A stretch of DNA of 64,000 nt from CBDBJK01 sp965206395 (GCA_965206395.1 CBDBJK010000033.1:62001-126000), one strand, 5' to 3'. Counted from the stretch's first letter, positions 17,201-25,786 are shown. Notes: generated by a model from the letters alone, not told the origin. Numbers and translations: made by a program.

Positions 17201-17764
17201 GCTAACGGAGCATTCACAGGTTCTGACTCGACATCGCCATATGACATTCAGATGGCTGTTCCTCAGGGAATCGCCTCGCTCGATATAGAGGCGAGGGCTT
17301 TCGATAACCTGGGCAGAACCGCAAGCGATACGGTTAACGTCAACGTCATACTAGACCCATTGACAACAGTGGTCGGCAGGGTCGTGGACGGAGACGGTGT
17401 CGTGCTAGCCGGTATCCAGGTACGAACCTTCGACGCTACCGCGTTAACCGATGTTGACGGCACATTCTCCATCCTCAGCGTGCCCACAATTCTGGGCAAC
17501 GTGAGAGTGAACGCCCTCGGCGAAGTGGATGATCGGCAAGTGTTCGGTCAATCTGACTCGTTCTCTCCCGAACGTGGCGGCGCTACCGATGTCGGCGACA
17601 TCGAGATTACCTTTAGCTCAGGGTTCATCAGCGTCAGTCCCGGCACGGTTGGCGTAGAGGGTTCTGGCACAGAGGCCGTGCGTCATAGCGAAGTGATAAG
17701 AACTGTCTCGCATATGCAGCGTCGATTTTCGAGGTGGCTGATGGCGATACGAACACCCTTCTGA
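14222..17764 (+). CDS. Giant multidomain surface protein, N-terminal part (frameshifted)
   Basis: A hydrophobic segment near the start (LALTIAIGLAVAGLATWMTYG) acts as signal or anchor. In order I see a carboxypeptidase-regulatory-like region, a Big_2-type Ig domain (LTVTALFSDDTTKDVTTG), thrombospondin type 3 calcium-binding repeats (DTDEDGIPDDVE, DTDGDTIPDGEE, DTDGDQITDGLE) and a second Big_2 domain. A run of LVIVD beta-propeller repeats (LQIFDVSDPTSP, LTVVDITDPAAP) follows, then three Ig-like units (PPTVxxxSPxDGxxVxEG) and another regulatory-like fold. Around 17690 the frame runs into unlikely residues and stops; the sequence continues in another frame from about 17689. With the next entry it is one gene of about 6.5 kb with a single indel. 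Likely an extracellular structural or adhesive protein. Confidence 0.8.
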   Translation: MRREDGSKNDIMGLLRSRLALTIAIGLAVAGLATWMTYGQLTRSPSDPTLSQADTSPQVAQPSVVSGGNPTLDENCTISILNRTVRVREDGSWRIDNIPANLGRVRARATCVIDGVTVSGQSGFFNIEANVVNGFSGDIPLGVVAPIPESLLVTAATSTLTSLGETAQLTVTALFSDDTTKDVTTGVTGTNYTVSNSAIATISPDGLVTAVSSGTALVSALNEGALGLLSVRVILGGDTDEDGIPDDVELANGLDPNNPVDALKDADGDNLTNIEEFNIGTDFNNADTDGDTIPDGEEIEEGDDGFVTNPLLADTDGDQITDGLEIATGSDPTDPTSFNLTDTIASLGVTPSQAVLTFNTIFGEASLQLTVTATLLDGNTKDLTSTAIGTNYSSDDLNICNFGADAGRVFAGVDGICAVTASNSGFDTTANITVRTFAPTAITSIAIPNSGYANNVDVVGDSLAFIAAGADGLQVLDVSNLEGVGNLPNDRIIGSLDTPGTAIDIKVVNDLAYIADGSSGLQIFDVSDPTSPSEMGMVDTPGTAQDVVISDNRAYVADGSSGLTVVDITDPAAPSVIATVASDGTAKGVDVSGDGNHAIVVNGGPSAAKVFDISDEGNIAIVGTITIPGDAKDVVVEGTNAFVAAYATGGLQIFDFSDPTAPVIIGAIPQSGGFVPRDFAISNQFGLAAEQLFPNAIPIVNVSDPADPIFSTTLDLSGLGGYAGTGIALTERFVYVTEESFVITQDFKATGNTRLFVGQYLTIEDKAGIPPTVSISSPADGSEAVEGSNQDVVVSADDDVAVGSVNLIVDGEVVGTDSAAPYEFSFTIPIGATEVTIEAAAIDLGNNIATSQPVTLGVLPDTPPTVVMTSPADGATVVEGSALTVSADASDNVTVVKVEFFANDMLKSTDTNAPYSAQITVPLDIVSLTLKAVATDNIGQTSNASVTVNVLADPPPTVTVESPNDGDTVIENETITVTADATDNIAIGRVDFYANGAFTGSDSTSPYDIQMAVPQGIASLDIEARAFDNLGRTASDTVNVNVILDPLTTVVGRVVDGDGVVLAGIQVRTFDATALTDVDGTFSILSVPTILGNVRVNALGEVDDRQVFGQSDSFSPERGGATDVGDIEITFSSGFISVSPGTVGVEGSGTEAVRHSEVIRTVSHMQRRFSRWLMAIRTPF

Positions 17765-20739
17765 GAGATGGTTTCGAGCTTGGCCTGCAGCCTAACGGTG
17801 AGCTATTTAGCCCCACAAATGTCAATGGGCTTCATCAGAACGAAGACCAGTCGCTCCTTTTCACCGTGTCGCCCAGTTCGTCTGGCGTTTCCGGCTCCGG
17901 TGTCGAACAGAGACGGGAGACGGGACTGCGTCACGCCGACGTCTATCGCTCGACCAGTAATGGCACAAACTCGCTGTTCATGGCTGGCGATGATTTGGGG
18001 CTAAGGGCGTATACTCAGGCCGTAGTCGACGCAATATCGCTGATGGACGACGGAAGCGTCCTGTTCAGCGTAGAGCCGTTCACAAATGGCGCCACAGGCT
18101 CAGCCGTTGACAACGCGGACGCGAACTCTCGCGGTTCAGATATCTATCGTTCGATTGGCGATGGCACCAACGAGCTATTCATGCCTGCCGCAGACCTCGG
18201 CATATCCGATTCCACCTGCTGCAGCAACAATGTTGATGCGATATTCTACAACGAAAACGACGGCACGCTGAACAGCAGCGTCTCCCCAGGCACTCAAGGG
18301 CTGGAGGGAACCGCCGTCGCGGATTCGCAAGCCTTTGACACGTTCGATTCAATCATTTTCTTCACGCCGGGCGACGGCTCCAACTCGATATTCTCAAGCC
18401 AGGAAGCTCTGGGAATAGCGTCTGGCGGAGTCGATGCGTTGACTCTGGACTCCGATAGCGACCTGCTGTTCAGCGCAACCCGGTCAACCGACGGCGTCGC
18501 GGACTCTGGCATCGAGCAGTCCAAGGCTTTTGAAGTCATAGAGCAGGTCTCCCAGGTGATTGCAAGCGTCTTCGCCGTCGGCTCGAACGGCTCAAACGCG
18601 CTTCGCGTCGATGGCCTGTCTCTGGGAATGGATCCAGGCTCGGCGTTTGGCGACATATTTGGCTCGTTAGCGATAGTCCAGGCGAATGGCGGTAGCTCCT
18701 CGGGTTCAGGCGATGGCAGGGGTCGCGGCGATGGTTCTGGTCCAGGCTCAGGCTCAAACCAGAGCGGGCAGACGCAGGAATCCTCCACGCCCGATGAGGA
18801 CATTGATAGCACGACGACCCCTACCAGTTCACAGGCCGATGGCAGCATTGGGGTTATTAACGAGCATATTGGCGGCGACGGAGACGGCCAGACCAATATG
18901 ACTGCCCTCGATATTCTGGAAGACGATTCGTACATTTTCACTGTGGGCTTTAACAGCGTGGGCAGGCCAGGCTCGGCAATCGAGGCGCGAAGCAACACAG
19001 GATTGTCCGAAGCTGACATTTATCACTCTATCGGAGATGGCACGAACGATCTGTTCATCGCAGGCGACGATCTGGGCATATTGGCTTTCTGGGGAACCCA
19101 GGTTGACGCGATTTCGCTATTGCCTGACGGCAGCGTGCTGTTCAGCACATCGTCGTTCGCGGGAGGCGCGCCAGGTTCGGCTGTGGCTGAATCACCGACG
19201 AACACGCAGTCCATGAACATCTATCGCTCGTTTGGCGACGGAACCAATGAACTGTTCATGACCGCCCAGCAGCTTGGCCTTTCGGGAGAGTTCTGCTGCA
19301 ACGGCAACGTGGACGGCCTGTACTGGAATCCTCAGGACGGAAGTATTGTGTTCAGCGTGTCATCTTTCACCGAGGGTGCGCCCGGTTCCGCCGTCGAGGG
19401 CGTGCAGGATTTTTCGATGCTGGATGGCAGCCTGTTCCGATCGATGGGCGACGGAACCAACGAACTGGTTTCGGTGCCAGAGAATGCGGGCATAGTTAGC
19501 GGCGGTGTAGACGCTCTTGCCTTCGACCCGACGCCCATGTCTGACGAGGCCGGTGTTCCCCCGACCGTTGAGATTCAGTCGCCGCTGCCTGGCGTGGAGA
19601 TCATCGAAGGCGACACCTTTGTTGTCGAGGTGTCGGTGTTCGATGATGTCGTTGTCGACGCCGTTGAAATCAAAATTGGCGATGTTTCCCTGGACATAGC
19701 CAGCTTCCCCGGAGCATCCGCGACGTTCGAGGGCCTTGTCATGCCTCTGGGCGTTGGCCCGCGTGACGTTGCCGCAGTTGCCGTAGACCTGGGTGGCAAT
19801 CGCGCCACCAGCACCGTCGCGGTGATTGTTATTCCTGACCCGCTTACGACTGTTATCGGCACGGTGGTTGATGAGGACCTCGTGCCTGTTGAGGGCGTTA
19901 CTATATCGACAATCGACGGCCTTTCGGCACTCACGCTGGCTGACGGTACGTTCTCAATCGCCGGAGTGCCTACAATCAAGGGAGACGTTACAGTGTCGGC
20001 GACAATTGTGGTAGATGAAGTGTTATTGAGCGGCAAGTCCGCGGCTTTCCCTCCGATACAATCTGGCATCACTGACGTTGAAACAATAATCGTTAAGGAT
20101 AAGCCGGACACGGTTCTCATATTTGGCGATAGAAACGAGCGCACTGCCCTTGAAACCGATCTCACGAATCTCGGCTTCAACGTACTCGATAACGTCGTTA
20201 CACTGCCAGACGACCTCACAATTTACGGGAGTATCTGGCATGTGGGCGCGTTTGGCGTGCTGACGGCGGACGAGCGAACGCGCCTGGTTGCTTTCGTTGA
20301 CTCTGGCAGGGGCATTCATCTGACAGGTGAAAGGCCGTGTTGTGACAACCTGAACGACTCGCTGGAGCTTCTCGTAAACGCCCTGGTGGTTGGTGGTGAA
20401 GTAGAGGTCGGGCGCTTTGGCGATATAGGCGGTTCATACTCGTTCAATCCCGATGCCCTGGGCGAGATAACATCGAATCCAAACGAGCTTGCACTCTGGA
20501 GTCCTAGTGCCAGTGGCGGCATGGGCGGCTTCGACGGCGACAATGTACTGGTGAGCGGCTCTGGCGGCGTGCCAGTCGGCGCTGTGTGGGATTGTAATGA
20601 CATGGTTGGCAACGCTGGCCGGATAACGCTGCTTATGGACGTTAACTGGTATCTAAATGACAATGCGCGTCAGGCTACCATCGAGAACATACACACGTTC
20701 TTGATAGGTGCAACAACCTGCGGTATCCCAGGGGAATAA
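17734..20739 (+). CDS. Giant multidomain surface protein, C-terminal part (frameshifted)
   Basis: This continues the previous gene; coding begins near 17689, after an in-frame TAG at 17686. It has two arrays of about four units each, period about 75-80 residues, with the motif DGTN-x-LF-x5-LGI followed by VDAISLLxDGSVLFS and PGSAV. The arrays are separated by a Gly/Ser-rich spacer with acidic Thr-rich flank (18690-18840). Paired cysteines recur (STCCSN, EFCCNG, ERPCCD). An Ig-like unit and a regulatory-like fold follow. The last 200 residues (VLIFGDRNERTALETDLTNL, WHVGAF, GRGIHLTGE) resemble a class-I glutamine-amidotransferase/ThuA-like sugar-binding fold. Function is unknown; the periodic part may form a beta-propeller. 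Confidence 0.78.
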   Translation: MADGDTNTLLRDGFELGLQPNGELFSPTNVNGLHQNEDQSLLFTVSPSSSGVSGSGVEQRRETGLRHADVYRSTSNGTNSLFMAGDDLGLRAYTQAVVDAISLMDDGSVLFSVEPFTNGATGSAVDNADANSRGSDIYRSIGDGTNELFMPAADLGISDSTCCSNNVDAIFYNENDGTLNSSVSPGTQGLEGTAVADSQAFDTFDSIIFFTPGDGSNSIFSSQEALGIASGGVDALTLDSDSDLLFSATRSTDGVADSGIEQSKAFEVIEQVSQVIASVFAVGSNGSNALRVDGLSLGMDPGSAFGDIFGSLAIVQANGGSSSGSGDGRGRGDGSGPGSGSNQSGQTQESSTPDEDIDSTTTPTSSQADGSIGVINEHIGGDGDGQTNMTALDILEDDSYIFTVGFNSVGRPGSAIEARSNTGLSEADIYHSIGDGTNDLFIAGDDLGILAFWGTQVDAISLLPDGSVLFSTSSFAGGAPGSAVAESPTNTQSMNIYRSFGDGTNELFMTAQQLGLSGEFCCNGNVDGLYWNPQDGSIVFSVSSFTEGAPGSAVEGVQDFSMLDGSLFRSMGDGTNELVSVPENAGIVSGGVDALAFDPTPMSDEAGVPPTVEIQSPLPGVEIIEGDTFVVEVSVFDDVVVDAVEIKIGDVSLDIASFPGASATFEGLVMPLGVGPRDVAAVAVDLGGNRATSTVAVIVIPDPLTTVIGTVVDEDLVPVEGVTISTIDGLSALTLADGTFSIAGVPTIKGDVTVSATIVVDEVLLSGKSAAFPPIQSGITDVETIIVKDKPDTVLIFGDRNERTALETDLTNLGFNVLDNVVTLPDDLTIYGSIWHVGAFGVLTADERTRLVAFVDSGRGIHLTGERPCCDNLNDSLELLVNALVVGGEVEVGRFGDIGGSYSFNPDALGEITSNPNELALWSPSASGGMGGFDGDNVLVSGSGGVPVGAVWDCNDMVGNAGRITLLMDVNWYLNDNARQATIENIHTFLIGATTCGIPGE

Positions 20740-20790
20740 TCTCGCAAAACACGTCGTTTCTGAGAGACACTAGAATGGCATCCTCCTCAA

Positions 20791-20826
20791 TTCTCCCCCG
20801 CCCTACCGTGGAAGGATGGGGGAGAA
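20791..20826. repeat. Hairpin after the giant surface gene
   Basis: Arms TTCTCCCCC and GGGGGAGAA enclose an 18-base loop, 50 bp after the stop codon. It resembles the CCTC/GAGG hairpins at 14078, 47179 and 53350. It could act as a transcription barrier, although no T run follows. Confidence 0.5.
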
Positions 20827-20930
20827 GACAGTATTCCCTTTTCATAAGCTGAACCTCGATAACGTCAAGCGTGCCAATAAGTGATACTATTCAGTACATC
20901 ACAGGAGTCTTGAACACGTTTGCACGAATG

Positions 20931-21142
20931 CTATCCAGAAATATGAGGTGGGTTAATGCCAGTCGTAAATTTTGATATTAAGACTCAGCGAGTTTTGGCG
21001 GACGGCAAGTCCTGGGGTGATGTCGGCCCTTATGAGCTATCCAGAAATATGAGGTGGGTTAATGCCAGTCGTAAATTTTGATATTAAGACTCAGCGAGTT
21101 TTGGCGGACGGCAAGTCCTGGGGTGATGTCGGCCCTTATGAG
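20931..21142 (+). repeat. 106-bp perfect tandem duplication over a gene start
   Basis: Bases 20931-21036 are repeated without change at 21037-21142. Each copy holds the ribosome binding site GAGGTGG, the ATG and the first 27 codons of the hydrolase gene. Because 106 is not a multiple of three, the upstream start (20956) reads out of frame into the second copy and stops after about 40 codons, while the downstream start (21062) gives the full protein. Confidence 0.9.
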
Positions 21143-23041
21143 GAATTACTTGGATCGCTTCACTTTGCCATAGACCCTCTAAACGACGCCAACTCTCGCA
21201 TCACCGATGTCGGCCTTGCGCCGTGCAACGACAAGGGGTTGGTGGAATACACCTCCGACGTTTCCGTGATATTGCCAGTTGATCGCTCACGCGGAAGCGG
21301 AAAGATGCTCCTTGATGTGGTTAATCGCGGCAACCGCGTGGGCTTGCCAGTCTTCAATAGCGCCCCACGCATGGCAATAGAACCCGACACGCCCGTTGAC
21401 TATGACATAGACCTGGGCAATGGCTTTCTGATGAACCAGGGCTACACCGTCGTGGCGTGCGGATGGCAAATGGACGCACCCCAAAGGCCAGCCCTCATAA
21501 CTTTGCAAGGACTGAACTTGGAGGGGATGACCGGGCGAGTCTACAGTCAGTTGCAGTCACAGGTAGACACTCACAACCTCCTTCTCGCGGACAAGGGCCA
21601 TCAGGCATACCCTGCCGCCGATATGGTCGAGGCGGGAGCAATCCTTGAGGTGCGTGATATGCCCGATACTCAGGCGTATCCCGTTTCTCGCGACGACTGG
21701 CGCTTCGGCAGAATCGACGAAGATGGGAATTATGTCTCAGACCCTCACTATATCTGCTCTGAGAAAGGCTTTGAGAAAGGCCGTCTGTACCAGATTGCCT
21801 ACACGACGGACTGGGCGCCGATTCTGAGCCTTAGCTTCGCCGCGTTGCGCGACTGTGTGTCCTGGCTCAAGTACGGCTCTGACGCCGCTCCAAGGCCCAT
21901 CGAGAGCATCAAACGTGCTTACGCATACGGAATCTCACAGACGGGGCGGTATCTGAGAACCTACATCTACAACGACTTCAATCGCGACGAATCGGGCAGA
22001 GAAGCCCTGGACGGCGTCATAGCCAACGTAGCGGGAGGAATGCGCGGAGAGTTCAATCAGCGTCTAGGCCAGAACTCCAAGGACCGCAACAACATGTTGG
22101 CTCATCTGTTTCCATTTGCCAGCGTGCCTCAAACCGATCTGGAGACAGAAGAAACCGATTCCCTGCACAGGCGTATTGACGAGCGCGGCAGTCAGATCAA
22201 GGTGATGTACACCAACTCCTCTGCGGAATACTACAGAGGCGACGCTTCGTTGATTCACACCGACCCTGACGGCAATCGAGACGTTGATGTGTCAGCTAAC
22301 GCCAGAATCTATCATTTCGCGGGCACGCAGCATGGCACCGGAAACTGGCCTCCCACCGACACTACGGAGAGCATCGAAGGCGTAAGCCGTTCCCAGAATA
22401 TTCGCAATGTGATTGACTACTCACCGCTTTTGCGAGCCTGCCTATTCAACCTCGACATGTGGGTCAATAAGGGTGTCGAGCCGCCGCCGAGCAGCCACCC
22501 CAGAGTAGACAACAGAACCGCAGCATCTCCTGAGGCCGTCAAGAAGGCTTTTGATCGCATACCAGGCGCTAACTATCCTGAACGCATGGCTATTCCTCAC
22601 AGACGCGATTACGCACTGAGAGAAGACGTGGAACAAATTCAGAAGATGCCGCCCAGTGTCGGCAAAGCCTTTGGCACGCTGCTGCCAGCGGTGGATGACG
22701 ATGGTAACGAGATAGCAGGTATCCTTCTGCCGGAGGTCGCCGTCCCACTGGCTACGTACACAGGATGGAATTTGAGGCACAAGGATATTGGCGGAGAGAC
22801 TCAGTTTCTTATGTTCGCTGGGGCTACCGTGCCTTTCGCGGCTACCGAATCCCAACGAAGGGCATCAGGTGACCCTCGCCTTTCGATAGCGGAGAGATAC
22901 GAGTCCAAGGACGATTACCTGGACCTCGTGCGGAGCGAAGCGGAAAAGCTCGTTGAACAGCGTTACCTGCTCGAAGATGATATCGAGTACTGCGTCAAAG
23001 AGGCCGACAAGTTCTGGGACTACTTTTCAACGAAGAAGTAG
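21062..23041 (+). CDS. Large alpha/beta-hydrolase-domain protein
   Basis: The 659-aa protein resembles the large alpha/beta hydrolase domain family (Abhydrolase_10-like): an N-terminal beta region (LLDVVNRGNRVGLPVFN), NGFLMNQGYTVVACGWQ as an early strand, and AYAYGISQTGRYLRTYIYN as nucleophile elbow (G-x-S-Q-x-G), followed by LDGVIANVAGGMRGEFNQR. A conserved His is likely in FAGTQHGTGNWPP. No signal peptide is seen, so it is probably cytoplasmic. The substrate is not known for the family. It follows a duplicated start (see 20931-21142). It converges on the CapA-type gene, with a hairpin between. Confidence 0.8.
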   Translation: MPVVNFDIKTQRVLADGKSWGDVGPYEELLGSLHFAIDPLNDANSRITDVGLAPCNDKGLVEYTSDVSVILPVDRSRGSGKMLLDVVNRGNRVGLPVFNSAPRMAIEPDTPVDYDIDLGNGFLMNQGYTVVACGWQMDAPQRPALITLQGLNLEGMTGRVYSQLQSQVDTHNLLLADKGHQAYPAADMVEAGAILEVRDMPDTQAYPVSRDDWRFGRIDEDGNYVSDPHYICSEKGFEKGRLYQIAYTTDWAPILSLSFAALRDCVSWLKYGSDAAPRPIESIKRAYAYGISQTGRYLRTYIYNDFNRDESGREALDGVIANVAGGMRGEFNQRLGQNSKDRNNMLAHLFPFASVPQTDLETEETDSLHRRIDERGSQIKVMYTNSSAEYYRGDASLIHTDPDGNRDVDVSANARIYHFAGTQHGTGNWPPTDTTESIEGVSRSQNIRNVIDYSPLLRACLFNLDMWVNKGVEPPPSSHPRVDNRTAASPEAVKKAFDRIPGANYPERMAIPHRRDYALREDVEQIQKMPPSVGKAFGTLLPAVDDDGNEIAGILLPEVAVPLATYTGWNLRHKDIGGETQFLMFAGATVPFAATESQRRASGDPRLSIAERYESKDDYLDLVRSEAEKLVEQRYLLEDDIEYCVKEADKFWDYFSTKK

Positions 23042-23116
23042 CAAATCTTCCAGGGGCATTGCGTTATAGGCTGCTCAGATTTCCAGCCAGATTACGCTTT
23101 CCTGTCGCAACGTAAA

Positions 23117-23146
23117 GGCCCCCACAACCAGAATCTTGTGGGGGCC
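23117..23146. terminator. Hairpin between converging genes
   Basis: An 11-bp perfect stem GGCCCCCACAA / TTGTGGGGGCC with an 8-base loop sits between two convergent stop codons. T tracts on either side are short (TTT on the minus strand), so it is a probable but not ideal bidirectional terminator. Confidence 0.6.
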
Positions 23147-23185
23147 TGAAGAATTTGCGTTCGCCTGAACCTGCGCTAAATCAGA

Positions 23186-24526
23186 TTACGACACCTTGAC
23201 CTGGGCAGTGCCATTCTCAATCGCAATGCTGGTGCCGTACTTGTTGGACATGCTTTGCATCCGCTCAAGGACGGACCTGGCGACGTCGCCTTCGGCAAGT
23301 AGAGGTCTGCCCCTGGAACCTCTGGACCGCCGGAAGCCGAGGTCAAGCGGGTAGAGTTTTATTTCGCTAAGATTGCTGCCTTTGAAGACAACCCTGGCCA
23401 TCGTGCTCTCCCACTGGAGAGGATCGGCGGGCATGCCCTTGGTGTCGAGGCTTGAACGGTTGTCATAGAAATCGGCGGGAACGGCGTCCCAGTCAAGGCC
23501 CTGTCGGAGATAATTATCCTGTGGCATAAGCTCCACAGTATCGTTCTGCATGACGAAGTCGCCAAGGCTGTAGAAGATAGGTTTGCCCTTGTATATCTCG
23601 GTGCCTTTGTCTCTGTGGGGGCCATGACCAACGTAAACATCGGCTCCGGCGTCGATAGAGGCCTTGGCAAGGTCGACGGCATGCTCGCCGGGGTCCTCCG
23701 CCGTCGCTCCACCCTCGTGGTTGTGCATGGTAACTATGACCCAATCGGCCATGCGTCGGGCGTCGCTAACGCGCTGAAGAATCTGATCCATGTCATACTT
23801 GTTAGGAACGCGCCGCCGTCCGAAGCTCTCGCCCAGAACAAACTTCAGAGCAGGCACAGGGCTGTACATAGGCTGGCCCATAAGATGAAACTCTGTATCG
23901 GTGTCCGCGATACTGTTCATGAAACCTTTCCTGGCCTCAAAGCCCAGCTGCTCGCTCATGTTGTGGAGCGCATCAAAAGTAGGCCGGTCCACAGTGTATT
24001 CCGCAGTATGGCGAAGCCAGTTAACCCCTGAACGACCCTGCATATCTCGACGCTGCTCTCCCGCCTGACCTTCAGCTGGGCCGGAGTCGGTGACCGAGAT
24101 GAGGGCAACACGGCCCGCGTCAGTGTCCAGGTAAGCAGGCGCGCGGGCTTCTGCGAGGTTGCTTCCGCTTCCCGCATGGACAAGGCCAGCCTCGTTCAGG
24201 TGTCTTATGTTTTCTTGAACGCCTCCCCCGCCGAAGTCATAGCCATGATTGTTGGCGCAGGACACTAGGTTGATACCCAGCCATTGAAGCTCCTTGATGT
24301 TAGCGGGATCGGAGCGCATATATGTGCCCGACTGGTGCGGATTAGGCTCGTGTCCGTAGTTATGGAATAGCATTTCCGCGTTCGTAAAGGTAACGTGGGC
24401 GTCCTGCATGACCTCCTTCATCTTGAGGAATTGAGGCTCTGTGAAGACGGACATTCGTCTGGTGATGAGGGATTCGCCCGTCAGAACCATAGTGATGTCG
24501 CCGCTCTCGGAATTGTAGATAGTCAT
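23186..24526 (-). CDS. CapA-family (PGA_cap) metallophosphatase-like protein
   Basis: The protein belongs to the CapA/poly-gamma-glutamate capsule family, a calcineurin-like fold. Visible motifs: TGESLITRR near the start, VTFTNAEMLFHNYGH, the SCANNHGYDFGGGG metal-site segment, VTMHNHEGGA and VYVGHGPHRDKGTEIYKGKP, IFYSLGDFVMQ. Length 446 aa is typical. AAGGAG lies before the ATG. Unlike true CapA proteins it has no membrane anchor or signal peptide, so a cytoplasmic phosphoesterase role is equally possible. A polysaccharide deacetylase lies next on the other strand. I see no capB/capC neighbours, so a capsule role is not supported. Confidence 0.82.
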   Translation of the reverse strand: MTIYNSESGDITMVLTGESLITRRMSVFTEPQFLKMKEVMQDAHVTFTNAEMLFHNYGHEPNPHQSGTYMRSDPANIKELQWLGINLVSCANNHGYDFGGGGVQENIRHLNEAGLVHAGSGSNLAEARAPAYLDTDAGRVALISVTDSGPAEGQAGEQRRDMQGRSGVNWLRHTAEYTVDRPTFDALHNMSEQLGFEARKGFMNSIADTDTEFHLMGQPMYSPVPALKFVLGESFGRRRVPNKYDMDQILQRVSDARRMADWVIVTMHNHEGGATAEDPGEHAVDLAKASIDAGADVYVGHGPHRDKGTEIYKGKPIFYSLGDFVMQNDTVELMPQDNYLRQGLDWDAVPADFYDNRSSLDTKGMPADPLQWESTMARVVFKGSNLSEIKLYPLDLGFRRSRGSRGRPLLAEGDVARSVLERMQSMSNKYGTSIAIENGTAQVKVS

Positions 24527-24679
24527 GGCATTCTCCTTGTAGAGGTTGGCTGCAGTATATGCCAGCCTACGATGGTCGTCAATGGAAATGGAATGTGGCT
24601 AATACAGCCCTTCGAATCCTACGAATCCTCATGCACGGAGGCAGTCTGCTTTTGGGCGCTGCAATCCCAGTAGCGCGCG

Positions 24680-24708
24680 TTGACCGTGCTGAATCGCTAT
24701 GGTAGATT
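24680..24708 (+). promoter_or_regulatory. Possible sigma-70-like promoter before the OYE relic
   Basis: TTGACC (24680-24685), a 17-bp spacer and TAGATT (24703-24708) precede the start codon of the truncated flavin enzyme by about 55 bp. It may now drive the deacetylase gene downstream. Match quality is moderate. Confidence 0.3.
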
Positions 24709-24762
24709 GGCGTGGGCCAACGTGAAGAATAGCCGCCAACGCTTTGACGGGTAGGGGATAAT

Positions 24763-24864
24763 ATGACGACACAAGAAGCAGACCCTCAGCTTTCACATCT
24801 GTTTGCGCCAGGCCGCATCGGGTCGCTGGAGATGAAGAACCGCATCGTGATGGGGCTGAAATAG
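24763..24864 (+). pseudogene. Old Yellow Enzyme-type flavin oxidoreductase, N-terminal relic
   Basis: An ATG-started frame of 33 codons reads LSHLFAPGRIGSLEMKNRIV before a TAG. This is the signature start of NADH:flavin oxidoreductase/Old Yellow Enzyme proteins (LFxPxxIGxxxLKNRIVMxPM). The rest of the expected 370-650 residues is missing; bases 24865-24950 do not continue it in any frame. It is therefore a deletion relic. The remaining 24527-24976 sequence holds nothing else I recognise. Confidence 0.7.
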
Positions 24865-24976
24865 GCAGAGCCATCTAGAGCGCAAACGAAGCAGTTCATA
24901 CACTGGACTTTGTCTGCAATCGGATTCGATTCAACCAAATAACCGGACGAGCTTGGAAACCGGAGAGGAGCGTATT

Positions 24977-25786
24977 ATGAGTGGAATTTGGCCTGGTAGT
25001 ACCAAATGTGCGGTATTTCTGACATTCGACCTTGATGGCATTTCTGCCCTGCTAAATCGCGACCCAGAACTGATAAATCGTCCATCGATGATTTCGCGAA
25101 ATGAGTTTGGCCTGAACGTGGGCGCGATGCGCATCCTCGACGTTCTGGACAAATACGGTCTTCCCGCGACATTCTTCATACCGGGCTACACCGCCGAGAA
25201 CAATGAGGATATCGTCAAGGAAATAGCGCGTCGAGGCCATGACATCGGACATCACGGCTATTTGCATGAACCGGCTGCCACACTTGAACCCGAAGAAGAG
25301 AAGGCGATTCTTGAAAAGGGCATCCAGATACTAGAGGGCATTACCGGACAGCGGCCATACGGCTACCGGTCGCCATCGCTTGACATGAGTAGGCATACGA
25401 TTGAGTTTCTAATCGACCGTGAATTCCTGTACGACTCCAGTATGATGGGAAACGACGCTCCCCATTTCGTGGATGCGCCCAATGGACGTATCGTGGAGTT
25501 CCCGAACGACTGGGCGCAAGGCGACGCCCACTACTATTCCTACAATCGGGGCGCGGGCGCGATGAATACTCCTCAAGAGGTCTACAAAGCCTGGGAGTGG
25601 GAATTTGACGGCGCATACGAATATGGCAGCGCCCTTATTCTGAATATCCATCCGCATACGACCGGCCGTCTCGCAAAGATGATGGTGTTTGAACGGTTGA
25701 TGAAATACATCAAAGGACACTCTGACGTGGAGTTCTACCGCTGCATAGACGTCGCGAGGGCATGGACTGACCAAGGTTTGCGCTGA
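24977..25786 (+). CDS. Polysaccharide deacetylase family protein (CE4/NodB-like)
   Basis: A metal-dependent deacetylase fold. The NodB motifs are visible: TFDLDG (motif 1 with paired Asp), the zinc-binding GHHGYLHEP (motif 2, H-x3-H), GYRSPS (motif 3) and LILNIHPH (motif 5-like His). It has 269 aa from the ATG at 24977, which has GGAGAGGAG before it; an in-frame TTG at 24953 is less likely. No signal peptide is present, which points to the cytoplasmic branch of the family that includes allantoinase-like and PuuE-like amidohydrolases rather than cell-wall deacetylases. Substrate unknown. Confidence 0.85.
   Translation: MSGIWPGSTKCAVFLTFDLDGISALLNRDPELINRPSMISRNEFGLNVGAMRILDVLDKYGLPATFFIPGYTAENNEDIVKEIARRGHDIGHHGYLHEPAATLEPEEEKAILEKGIQILEGITGQRPYGYRSPSLDMSRHTIEFLIDREFLYDSSMMGNDAPHFVDAPNGRIVEFPNDWAQGDAHYYSYNRGAGAMNTPQEVYKAWEWEFDGAYEYGSALILNIHPHTTGRLAKMMVFERLMKYIKGHSDVEFYRCIDVARAWTDQGLR

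Noticed and set aside
23186..24526. Poly-gamma-glutamate capsule locus
   Set aside because: Only the CapA-like gene is present; no capB or capC, and no membrane anchor.
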